Assembly: GCA_903828035.1 (NCBI GenBank) | Contig: CAIKKV010000592.1 | Location: 1-5,041, forward strand | Origin: an uncultured bacterium | GTDB taxonomy: Bacteria; Verrucomicrobiota; Kiritimatiellia; CAIKKV01 | Direction of reading: 5' to 3' | Length of the DNA stretch: 5,041 nucleotides | Shown: in pieces, positions 1 to 5,041 of the stretch | Position numbering within the stretch: the first letter of the stretch is position 1 | Layout: the number at the start of each line of letters is the position of its first letter | Translations under genes and position numbers: made by a program | Notes under the pieces: generated by a model | What the model saw: the letters and a program-made list of their open reading frames with translations, nothing else | What the model was told of the DNA's origin: nothing | The model's database searches: none

Positions 1-64
1 CCATCCTTCGCACGTATGCCGAATAAGGGCTCGCAGCGCTCGCCCCTCCGAAACCCGGAGCAAA

Positions 65-252
65 GGGCGGGGCTGGCGGAGAAGCGTAGAGGCCGCCCGG
101 GCCGAAAGGAACCGGCGGCGGTTGAGCCCGAGCGGGAGCGAGGGCGAAAGGCGCTCGCGGCCCGGGGGAAGGGCCGCTTGCGCCGACCGCCAAGCCGGTG
201 ACCTTCGGCCCGTTGTCTTGGCGGCCGCTCCGCTTCTCCGCCAGCCCCGCCC
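65..252. repeat. 188-nt foldback element (long inverted repeat, possibly a BIME or MITE-like unit)
   Basis: The 33 nt at 65-97 and the reverse complement of 220-252 agree at 31 positions. Just inside them, 99-116 and the reverse complement of 194-211 agree at 15 of 18. The central part also folds: GCGGCCC (157-163) pairs with GGGCCGC (171-177), and GAGCG (136-140) with CGCTC (152-156). Each arm can also fold on itself: GCCGCC (92-97) with GGCGGC (114-119), and CCGCCAAG (187-194) with CTTGGCGG (217-224). The left arm carries GTAG at 86-89 and the right arm GGAG on the minus strand at 228-231, both just before the arm's own hairpin. GTAG and GGAG are the head tetranucleotides known from RAYT-associated REP elements, so an inverted REP pair is one reading. 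A MITE remnant or a 3'-end RNA structure of the adjacent SDR transcript are others. No clear target-site duplication flanks it, and no U-tract follows a stem. The inverted repeat is directly visible; its identity is uncertain. Confidence 0.7.
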
Positions 253-257
253 GCCGC

Positions 258-1043
258 TTATTGCGCGGTCCAACCGCCATCGATGACGATGGACGAGCCC
301 GTCATGAAGCTGCACGCGGGCGAGCACAGGTACAGGAGAATGCCCCGCACCTCGGAGGGCTTGGCCCAGCGGCCGATCGGAAGCTTGGCGATGAACGCCT
401 TGTACTTCTCCGGATCCTCCAGCAGCGGCAGGTTCATGGGCGTCTCAAAGGGACCGGGACACAGCGCGTTCACGCACACGCCGTCCGCCGCCGCCTCCAG
501 CGCCAGGGTCCGGGCCAGCCCCAGCAGGGCGGCCTTGCTGGAGGCATAGGCGGCGCGGCCGGGAATGGAAATGAACGAGAGCATCGACCCCAGGAACACG
601 ATCCGCCCGAACTTCCGGCGCTGCATGCCCGGCAGGACCGCCCGGCTGCACAGATAGGCGCCCTTGACGTTGACATCCATGACGGCGTCAAAATCCGCGC
701 CGGTCAGCTCGGCCGTCGGCTTGCGGATGTTGATGCCCGCGCTGGCCACCAGGATGTCGGGGGGGCCCAGCCTCTCGCCCGCCGCCGCCACCCACCGGGC
801 CACGTCCGCCTCCGCCGTCACATCGCACGCCATGCCCAGCACCGGCCGCCCCGTTTCCGCCGCCAGCTCCGCGGCCACGGCTTCCGCCTCCGCCCCGTGC
901 CGGCTGCAGATTCCCACCTTCGCCCCGGCCAGCGCCAGGGTCCGGGCAAACTCCCGGCCCAGCCCCTTCGTGGCGCCGCTCACCAGGGCCGTGCGCCCGG
1001 TTAAATCGAACAATTCACGGAACAGCTCGTCCGCCGCTTTCAT
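258..1043 (-). CDS. SDR-family NAD(P)-dependent oxidoreductase (FabG / gluconate 5-dehydrogenase-like)
   Basis: This 261-residue protein has the full classical short-chain dehydrogenase/reductase layout at the usual family length. The Rossmann nucleotide-binding motif is SGATKGLG (G23, G27, G29). D74 in the CDV segment contacts the adenine ring in this family. The catalytic tetrad is N125, S153, Y166 and K170 (YASSK). The PG motif is at P196-G197 (CPGPFET), and the chain ends in the typical IDGGW. R48, after the second beta strand, suggests NADP(H) preference. The usual NNAG is ASAG here (100-103). The opening LFDLTGRTALVSGATKGLG resembles gluconate 5-dehydrogenases and related sugar-acid or 3-oxoacyl reductases, so a cytosolic keto/hydroxy reduction of a sugar or acyl substrate is likely; the substrate is not determinable. 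I chose the ATG at 1043 because GAGGGGG lies 8 nt upstream (1052-1058); a GTG at 1067 in the same frame lacks such a site. The gene has its own candidate promoter and is followed at once by a large inverted repeat. Confidence 0.93.
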   Translation of the reverse strand: MKAADELFRELFDLTGRTALVSGATKGLGREFARTLALAGAKVGICSRHGAEAEAVAAELAAETGRPVLGMACDVTAEADVARWVAAAGERLGPPDILVASAGINIRKPTAELTGADFDAVMDVNVKGAYLCSRAVLPGMQRRKFGRIVFLGSMLSFISIPGRAAYASSKAALLGLARTLALEAAADGVCVNALCPGPFETPMNLPLLEDPEKYKAFIAKLPIGRWAKPSEVRGILLYLCSPACSFMTGSSIVIDGGWTAQ

Positions 1044-1051
1044 AGACCCAT

Positions 1052-1058
1052 CCCCCTC
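1052..1058 (-). promoter_or_regulatory. Ribosome binding site deciding the SDR start
   Basis: GAGGGGG on the minus strand lies 8 nt before the ATG at 1043. It favours that start over the in-frame GTG at 1067, which would add eight residues (with Glu, Gln, Gly and Asp) not expected ahead of an SDR N-terminus. Confidence 0.6.
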
Positions 1059-1100
1059 TTGTTCCACGACTCGCCTGCTGGATTGACGTTCACTGTTTTT

Positions 1101-1129
1101 ATTTTATTCTTCCGCCATCCCAAAGACAA
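1101..1129 (-). promoter_or_regulatory. Candidate sigma70-type promoter of the SDR gene
   Basis: On the minus strand TTGTCT (1124-1129; 4 of 6 to the -35 consensus) is followed after exactly 17 nt by TAAAAT (1101-1106; 5 of 6 to the -10 consensus). Transcription would start near 1094 and leave a leader of about 50 nt before the SDR ATG. The -10 region sits in an AT-rich patch that stands out from the GC-rich surroundings. The hexamers and spacing are seen directly; activity is inferred, and the consensus of the host sigma factor is unknown. Confidence 0.55.
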
Positions 1130-1140
1130 CAGAACTTGTC
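1125..1140. promoter_or_regulatory. Small inverted repeat over the -35 element (possible operator)
   Basis: GACAA (1125-1129) and TTGTC (1136-1140) form perfect 5-nt arms around a 6-nt spacer. The first arm overlaps the candidate -35 hexamer of the SDR promoter, a position where a bound dimeric repressor would block polymerase. The arms are short and could arise by chance. Confidence 0.25.
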
Positions 1141-1278
1141 GGATCAAAACAAGGAGACGGCCCTGGCGGATCGAAATCGAAACAGCACGGCAGCGGACCC
1201 GGGCTGCTGATCGCCGCGTGATGGCTGATCTGTGCGAACGGGCAAGCTGAATCCCCGAAGGCGACTAGCCGGCCGCGC

Positions 1279-2601
1279 TCAGAAGCGCCAGGCGATATCC
1301 AGCGGGTTCCCGTCGACGCCTTTTTCCGGGGATCCACCATCGTCCTTTTGATTCGGCCCGACGCTGTAAAGCAGGAATCCGTCGCCACGGGCCTGGTAAA
1401 GAAGGGGCTTCCCCGTGAAGGGATCCATTCCGTTGGTGTTTCCTCCCTCACCAAGCGTCACCGGGAAAGACCCATGGTCCTTCCGGTACTTTAGCAAAGC
1501 AAGCCCGGCCCCCGTAATCCGTTTCTCCGCAACCAGGGTAACCGACCGCATCCGAACCTTCCCCAGCGCGGGCGCCAACATGCGGGTCAGCACGCAATAG
1601 CGGGGGAACTGATCGATTTCAGCCTCATTTCCGGCCCTTTCACCGGGCTCATCAAGCGCCATGGCCCTGTGCGTGTATTGTTGCATCAGGGAAAGATAGG
1701 CGGCGTGATCGTAATTCCAGACCGGCGTCAGTCGCAGAAACGTGAAAAACGCTTTCTCCGCCCGGGAGTTGCCAGCGGTGGAATCCGAAAACAGCACCCT
1801 TCGAAGTTCGCCCGGCGCAAGGGCAAAGGCCCACTCGCCCAACAATATCCGTTCGGCGTCCAGGGCAGAGGCCAGTAGGCGGCCCTCGTCGTTGTCGGCC
1901 AAGAGCGGCGCGATCGCGGCGGCCTGGGCTTCGGAAGGCAGACCCAGCCGCGCCACGTCCGCCATACCCGCAAGGGACGCCTGATACTGCGTAATCCGGA
2001 CAAGATAGCTGATGAGAGTGGGCTCCGGCTGGAGCGCTGACGCCAGGCGAAGGCTGACAAGCACGGTTTCCCAGCCGCCGGACAGATCCCCGCGCACGGC
2101 CTGGTTGCGCGCCTGGGCGCACAGGATGCGGGAAAGCCCCCGCATCGCCGACAAATGAGGCAACTCCATGGCGGCGCCCTTGGCGTAATCCAGCGGATAC
2201 CGGCAACCCCGGCGACCCGTTCCCTGCCGGACCAGGCTCAGCGCCTCCCTGCACACCGGATCGGCCATCAGGCGGTCGAACTCCGCGCGGTCCGCCTCCG
2301 CGGGCGCGCCTCCCGCCAGGTTTTTCGCCAGGTCGTCAAGCCGCTGGAAGAGATTCGTGGAGCCGGCCGCCGGAGCGGCTTTGAGGCGAAGCACGGCCGC
2401 CTGGTATAAAAGCGCGGCATTATCGGAATCCGGGACGGGGGGCGGGATAACCTGTTCGGCCTTCAAAGGGCGGCCGTCCTTTTCGAGGGCACGATACGCG
2501 TTCCGAAGCGCCTGGCTGGCCTTCAGCTCCATCGAGGCATACGCCAGGCCAAGCAGGAAAACCAGCAGGGCTATCCATTTCCAGGGACGATTCACATTCA
2601 T
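1279..2601 (-). CDS. Membrane-anchored or exported protein with pseudopilin-like C-terminus
   Basis: This 440-residue protein begins with a hydrophobic segment (about residues 8-22) after two basic residues, a signal anchor or signal peptide (possible cleavage after AYA, 20-22). Most of the chain would lie outside the cytoplasm. Residues 30-75 carry a PPPVPDSDNAALLYQAA segment. The middle (about 100-350) looks alpha-helical with no motif I can name. The C-terminus (about 360-440) has a helix ending in ALLKYRKDHGSFPVTL, then DPFTGKPLLY (393-402), LLYSVGPNQKDDGG (410-423) and a final GNPLDIAWRF. This order resembles the C-terminal region of type II secretion pseudopilins of the GspG kind, whose acidic loop binds calcium, but the N-terminal type IV pilin signature is absent, so I do not call it a pilin. 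The start is the ATG at 2601, with AGGAG 6 nt upstream; the open frame runs upstream to 2733 only by reading through the end of the preceding gene. It is third in the cassette after the sigma factor and small membrane protein. Function is unknown. Confidence 0.85.
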   Translation of the reverse strand: MNVNRPWKWIALLVFLLGLAYASMELKASQALRNAYRALEKDGRPLKAEQVIPPPVPDSDNAALLYQAAVLRLKAAPAAGSTNLFQRLDDLAKNLAGGAPAEADRAEFDRLMADPVCREALSLVRQGTGRRGCRYPLDYAKGAAMELPHLSAMRGLSRILCAQARNQAVRGDLSGGWETVLVSLRLASALQPEPTLISYLVRITQYQASLAGMADVARLGLPSEAQAAAIAPLLADNDEGRLLASALDAERILLGEWAFALAPGELRRVLFSDSTAGNSRAEKAFFTFLRLTPVWNYDHAAYLSLMQQYTHRAMALDEPGERAGNEAEIDQFPRYCVLTRMLAPALGKVRMRSVTLVAEKRITGAGLALLKYRKDHGSFPVTLGEGGNTNGMDPFTGKPLLYQARGDGFLLYSVGPNQKDDGGSPEKGVDGNPLDIAWRF

Positions 2602-2607
2602 GACGGG

Positions 2608-2612
2608 CTCCT
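2608..2612 (-). promoter_or_regulatory. Ribosome binding site deciding the start of the 440-residue protein
   Basis: AGGAG on the minus strand lies 6 nt before the ATG at 2601, between the stop of the upstream membrane-protein gene (2624) and the new start. It decides for the 440-residue product over a 484-residue reading starting at 2733, which would overlap the upstream gene by 110 nt and place 44 Arg-rich residues before the hydrophobic segment. Confidence 0.75.
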
Positions 2613-2623
2613 GATGGGCGGGG

Positions 2624-3124
2624 TTAACTGATCGGGCGAAGGGAATACGCGCTCGGCAGGGCGCTTTGCGGAAGAAGGAACACGGGTTGCGCCGGAAAAG
2701 AATCGGATTCCGTCTGCTCGAGAAAGGCGCCAATCCTCAGGGGACAAAGGCCTTCCGGATTGAACCGCGCGAGGCGGCTGGCCGCCAGGCGAGAACGAAA
2801 ACCTCGCTCCGTTTCGGGATCACTCATCGTTTCAGCGCTACCCGCGATCTCCAATCCTGTCGAGCCGGAACAGCGCCAGGGCGCCAACGCACGACTGGCG
2901 GCGAGATGGGAAAGCCCCCCTAGCAGAAGGGCGACGACAGCGGCGGCGACGGCAAGCCAGGGCGACGAAAACCAGCCGGACAAAACGGAGCGGTCGGCGG
3001 CGGGACTCCACACGCGCCGGGCCTCCGCCAGCACCCGCGCCCGCAATTCCGGTGAAGGCGGCGGCACGCGCAGCCCCTCCCATTCGCAAGGGCGAAGGTC
3101 CTCCGGTTCAAGGTTTGTTTTCAT
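2624..3124 (-). CDS. Small single-pass membrane protein, candidate anti-sigma factor
   Basis: I recognise no named family in this 166-residue protein. It has a hydrophilic N-terminal part (1-53) with a helix-like stretch PELRARVLAEARRVW, one strongly hydrophobic segment (about 55-76, WLAVAAAVVALLLGG) and a C-terminal part of about 90 residues. The arginine-rich side precedes the membrane segment, so by the positive-inside rule the N-terminus faces the cytoplasm and the C-terminus the outside. Two cysteines (C85, C127) would be exported and could pair. The ATG at 3124 lies inside the last codons of the sigma gene (17-nt overlap), with GGAG 4 nt upstream. Translation is therefore probably coupled to that of the sigma factor. 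Position, size and topology fit an ECF anti-sigma factor, but the zinc-binding HxxxCxxC motif of the common ZAS class is missing, and the 53-residue cytoplasmic part is short for a sigma-binding domain. It could instead be an unrelated structural membrane protein. Confidence 0.75.
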   Translation of the reverse strand: MKTNLEPEDLRPCEWEGLRVPPPSPELRARVLAEARRVWSPAADRSVLSGWFSSPWLAVAAAVVALLLGGLSHLAASRALAPWRCSGSTGLEIAGSAETMSDPETERGFRSRLAASRLARFNPEGLCPLRIGAFLEQTESDSFPAQPVFLLPQSALPSAYSLRPIS

Positions 3125-3668
3125 ATAGCTCCGTTTTCAGCAGCTCACGCAGTTTGGCCACGCCGTAGCGATACCGGCTGGCCGCCGTGTGCGCGGATAT
3201 CTTCAGCCGTTCGGCGATCTCGCGGAAGGTGATTCCCGCATAGACATTCAGGACGATGACCGATCGCTGCTCCTCCGGAATCCGGCCAAGCGCCGCCGCC
3301 ACCGCCTCCGCGTGCCCGGAAGGGCCCGCCTCTCCCGCCTGGGCCTCCAGCCAGCCGCCGAACTCCGCGGCCGGCCGCTCCCGCCTGCCGCGCCGCTTCA
3401 GGTGGGTATAGCATTCATTGCGGGCCATCCGGAAGAGGTAGGCCGGCAGGCTCCTGGCGCCGGCCACGGCGCCGGGCTTCCTGGCGATCCGGAGAAAAAC
3501 GTCCTGAAGGATATCCTCCGCGTCGGCGCGTGATCCGGAAAGGCCCGACAAGTAACAGAGCAGTTCGCCGGCGTAGTGGTCCCACAGGAGCTCCAGCGCC
3601 GCCGGATTGCGATCAAGCAGCAAGGCTTTGATGCGCTCCTCTGCAATGGGGTCGGGCCGCTCCGGCAT
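3108..3668 (-). CDS. ECF-type RNA polymerase sigma factor (sigma-70 family)
   Basis: At 186 residues this is the usual length of an extracytoplasmic-function sigma factor carrying only regions 2 and 4. Region 2 spans about 23-92: the core-binding helix includes DAEDILQDVFLRI (49-61), and the -10-recognition part is SLPAYLFRMARNECYTHLKRR. A variable Ala/Gly/Glu-rich linker (about 95-124) follows. Region 4 (about 125-178) opens with LGRIPEEQRSVIVLNVYAG and contains the -35-binding helix-turn-helix ITFREIAERLKISAHTAASR, ending RYRYGVAKLRELL. It would direct core polymerase to a small set of promoters on an external signal. The ATG at 3668 is chosen because GAAGGA lies 6 nt upstream (3675-3680) and the family homology begins just after it. 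The open frame continues upstream to 4103, but only as antisense-frame shadow inside the PHP gene. The gene overlaps the next gene, a membrane protein that may be its regulator. The exact ECF group cannot be assigned here. Confidence 0.93.
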   Translation of the reverse strand: MPERPDPIAEERIKALLLDRNPAALELLWDHYAGELLCYLSGLSGSRADAEDILQDVFLRIARKPGAVAGARSLPAYLFRMARNECYTHLKRRGRRERPAAEFGGWLEAQAGEAGPSGHAEAVAAALGRIPEEQRSVIVLNVYAGITFREIAERLKISAHTAASRYRYGVAKLRELLKTELYENKP

Positions 3669-3674
3669 CCTGTA

Positions 3675-3680
3675 TCCTTC
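3675..3680 (-). promoter_or_regulatory. Ribosome binding site deciding the sigma-factor start
   Basis: GAAGGA on the minus strand lies 6 nt before the ATG at 3668, within an AT-richer stretch (TATTTATAAAGAAGG). It supports the 186-residue sigma factor and argues against the 331-residue reading that begins at 4103 inside the PHP gene. Confidence 0.75.
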
Positions 3681-3744
3681 TTTATAAATACGACTGCCCA
3701 GTGCCCTCGATTTGTCTATCGGGCGAAAACTTTCATGCAAGCGA

Positions 3745-4674
3745 CTAAATCCGCGGCATCCCCGTCCCGGCCGAATCGACCACTTGTTCCGCGTAGAACG
3801 GCTGGGTCCAGGCCATCTTTTCGCCATCGCCCCAGCACTGGAAGCGCACGTACCGCGCTGCGGGCGGACATTCAAACTCCATTTCGGCCGCATCGACCAT
3901 GGCCAGGCGTTTCCCCACATTGACGATGGCCGCGATGCGGCGGGCGTTTTCCGTGACGATCCGCACGCGCGAGCCCTGCACCTCGATGGACCGGATGGCC
4001 ACGCCGCTGGACCCGTAGAACCGGCCGCTGCGAAGCGCCTCCACCACGCCGGCGGAGCTCTGCTCGCGTACGTAGGCCACGTTCCACCCCCATTCAATGT
4101 CACCGGCGGCGCGATGGAGGTCGTCGTGGGCGAACCCCCAGAGCTTCCGCCCCTCCGACAACAGCATATCCCACTTGCCGAGGGCGTACGGGCTGCCGTC
4201 CAGCCGGTTGATCACGCCGTTGTAGATTTCCAGGCCGAGGTAGCCGGTCCACTCGCGAAGCTGCCCGATGGTGGCATGGTCGAACTGCGACTGCCAGTCG
4301 GGATGATTCATGATGGCGAACCCCCGCCCCGACTCCCGCTCCGCGGCCAGGATGGCGTCCAGGATCTCCTGCCGGGTGCCCTCGGCGGGAATCAGCCGGT
4401 CCCCGTCCACATGCAGCAGGTGCGGGCCGCCGCGGGTCACCTCCGTGCCCGGAATCAGGATGAGGCCGCGGGCCTCCAGCGCCTGCAGATCGGCTTCGGA
4501 CGTGAATACATCGTGATCCGAAAACATCAGGAAGCCGTAGCCGCGGCCGGCATAATCGTCGAGCACGGCCTGCGGGGAACGGGCTCCGTCGCTGCGGGTG
4601 GTGTGGGCGTGCAGGTTGCCGCGCAGCCAGCGGCCGCCGGCCAGATTTTCATAGGGATTCATCAGTCGGATCAT
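3745..4674 (-). CDS. PHP-domain metal-dependent hydrolase (CehA/McbA-like)
   Basis: This 309-residue protein has the metal-binding motifs of the polymerase-and-histidinol-phosphatase fold in order. Motif I is LHAHT with SDG (H22, H24, D29), motif II is SDHD (H54, D55), and E78 lies in GTEVT. H124 and D126 lie in NHPDW, and the last motif is FAHDD (H183, D184). All expected metal ligands seem present, so an active di- or trinuclear metal phosphoesterase or related hydrolase is likely. Residues about 225-296 form a beta-rich C-terminal domain ending in AWTQPFYA, an ending I associate with stand-alone PHP hydrolases of the CehA/McbA kind. There is no signal peptide, so it should act in the cytosol. 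The ATG at 4674 overlaps the stop of the upstream gene (ATGA), with AAAGGGG about 7 nt before it; a second ATG four codons later has no ribosome site. Pairing with a SIS-fold gene suggests a sugar-phosphate context. The substrate is unknown. Confidence 0.9.
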   Translation of the reverse strand: MIRLMNPYENLAGGRWLRGNLHAHTTRSDGARSPQAVLDDYAGRGYGFLMFSDHDVFTSEADLQALEARGLILIPGTEVTRGGPHLLHVDGDRLIPAEGTRQEILDAILAAERESGRGFAIMNHPDWQSQFDHATIGQLREWTGYLGLEIYNGVINRLDGSPYALGKWDMLLSEGRKLWGFAHDDLHRAAGDIEWGWNVAYVREQSSAGVVEALRSGRFYGSSGVAIRSIEVQGSRVRIVTENARRIAAIVNVGKRLAMVDAAEMEFECPPAARYVRFQCWGDGEKMAWTQPFYAEQVVDSAGTGMPRI

Positions 4675-5041
4675 GGATGGGCCCCTTTCTCAGCGTTAAG
4701 CCGCGCCGCGGTCTCCTCGTCCAGCATGCGCAGGACCAGGAGGGCATTGATGCCGCTCACCGGCCCCATGGCATGCGGATAAACCGGAATCGCCACGTCG
4801 GCGTCGGGCAATTTCCAGCACTGGTCGATGTGTCCCTTGACCGGCGGAATATCCTTGGTCCACTCCGGATCGGGCGCATAGGAGGTCACCAGCTCCACGC
4901 CCGCCTCCCGGATTTGCGTGCCGTAGTCCGTCCAGGCCGAATTGAGGCCCAGGTAGGCGATCCAGATGAGCCAGTCGCCCGGCTTCAGGTTGTCCCTGAA
5001 CGGGTTCTTCGACTTCCGCCGCCCGCTACCCCGCAGAACGG
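4671..5041 (-). CDS. SIS-fold sugar-isomerase-like protein, C-terminal part (cut by window edge)
   Basis: The reading frame is open from the right edge to its TGA stop, giving 122 residues of a gene that starts outside the window. A GTG at 4898 could give a 75-residue product, but the frame continues with well-formed coding sequence upstream, so I treat the gene as 5'-truncated by the window. The segment GDWLIWIAYLGLNSAWTDYG matches the strand and loop that in SIS phosphosugar-binding proteins reads GDVLIxxSxSGxN. It is followed by a helix and strand (QIREAGVELVTSYAP). Near the end, PHAMGPVSGINALLVLRMLDE matches the GPVSTIxGAxLLNAL signature of SIS-type sugar isomerase-domain proteins. The usual SxSG phosphosugar loop is altered to AYLGLN, so it may bind a different ligand or be non-catalytic. 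Its stop overlaps the PHP start by 4 nt, implying translational coupling and a shared pathway. Family assignment rests on these two motif matches only. Confidence 0.72.
   Translation of the reverse strand, partial: VLRGSGRRKSKNPFRDNLKPGDWLIWIAYLGLNSAWTDYGTQIREAGVELVTSYAPDPEWTKDIPPVKGHIDQCWKLPDADVAIPVYPHAMGPVSGINALLVLRMLDEETAARLNAEKGAHP

Noticed and set aside
2..4. Possible minus-strand gene start (ATGG) at the left edge
   Set aside because: Only one codon lies in the window, and the AAGG before it is too close to serve as a normal ribosome binding site.
46..60. CTCCG/CGGAG small hairpin outside the foldback element
   Set aside because: Five pairs in GC-rich DNA are expected by chance, and no T-run or other signal accompanies it.
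16..201. 61-residue Arg-rich open frame on the plus strand
   Set aside because: It falls largely inside the inverted-repeat element, is low in complexity and has no convincing ribosome binding site.
198..1004. 268-residue open frame on the plus strand
   Set aside because: It lies antisense to the SDR gene, whose motifs are unambiguous. Its translation is rich in Arg, Gly, Gln and His with no domain, as expected of a shadow frame in GC-rich DNA.
1190..1207. GCAGC/GCTGC hairpin as a terminator after the 440-residue protein gene
   Set aside because: The stem has only 5 pairs, and no run of T directly follows it on the minus strand.
3680..3720. Promoter directly upstream of the sigma factor (TATTTATAAA region)
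   Set aside because: The AT-rich patch resembles a -10 box, but no acceptable -35 hexamer lies 16-18 nt upstream and the start site would crowd the ribosome binding site. No clear ECF-type AAC...CGTC motif pair was found.
3669..4103. Upstream extension of the sigma-factor frame to 331 residues
   Set aside because: The extension overlaps the PHP gene in another frame and has no sigma-factor homology. A good ribosome binding site precedes the ATG at 3668.
3712..4782. 356-residue open frame on the plus strand
   Set aside because: It is antisense to the PHP gene, which has a complete set of metal-binding motifs. The plus-strand product shows no recognisable motif and has shadow-like composition.

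Overview
All six genes recognised here lie on the minus strand of a GC-rich chromosome fragment. From the right edge leftwards, in transcription order, they are: the C-terminal part of a SIS-fold sugar-isomerase-like protein (cut by the window edge), a PHP-domain metallohydrolase, an ECF-type RNA polymerase sigma factor, a small single-pass membrane protein, a large membrane-anchored or exported protein with a pseudopilin-like C-terminus, and a short-chain dehydrogenase/reductase. The large plus-strand open frames are antisense shadows of these genes and were left out.

The first five genes look like one or two compact transcription units. SIS and PHP overlap by 4 nt (ATGA). The sigma factor starts 76 nt after the PHP stop, the membrane protein overlaps the sigma gene by 17 nt, and the large protein starts 22 nt after the membrane protein. 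The sigma/membrane/large-protein trio resembles an ECF signalling module, in which a membrane protein encoded just after the sigma factor may be its anti-sigma partner and the exported third protein its target or sensor. The SIS/PHP pair suggests sugar-phosphate or other carbohydrate-related metabolism, but the substrate cannot be read from the sequence.

A 211-nt gap follows (1068-1278). It holds a good sigma70-type promoter for the SDR gene, with a small inverted repeat on its -35 element, so the SDR is probably transcribed separately. Immediately beyond the SDR stop codon lies a 188-nt GC-rich foldback element (65-252). Its two arms match at 31 of 33 positions and contain secondary hairpins. 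It resembles a pair of REP units in inverted orientation (BIME-like) or a MITE-like remnant. I see no gene in 1-257.

The organism is probably a member of the PVC group (Kiritimatiellota, Verrucomicrobiota, Lentisphaerota or Planctomycetota). This rests on the large protein, whose N-terminal PPPVPDSDNAA-type segment and C-terminal DPFTGKPLLY...YSVGPNQKDDGG segment are of a style I associate with those phyla, together with the high GC content and the small ECF sigma cassette. It is an inference from family style, not a proven placement.
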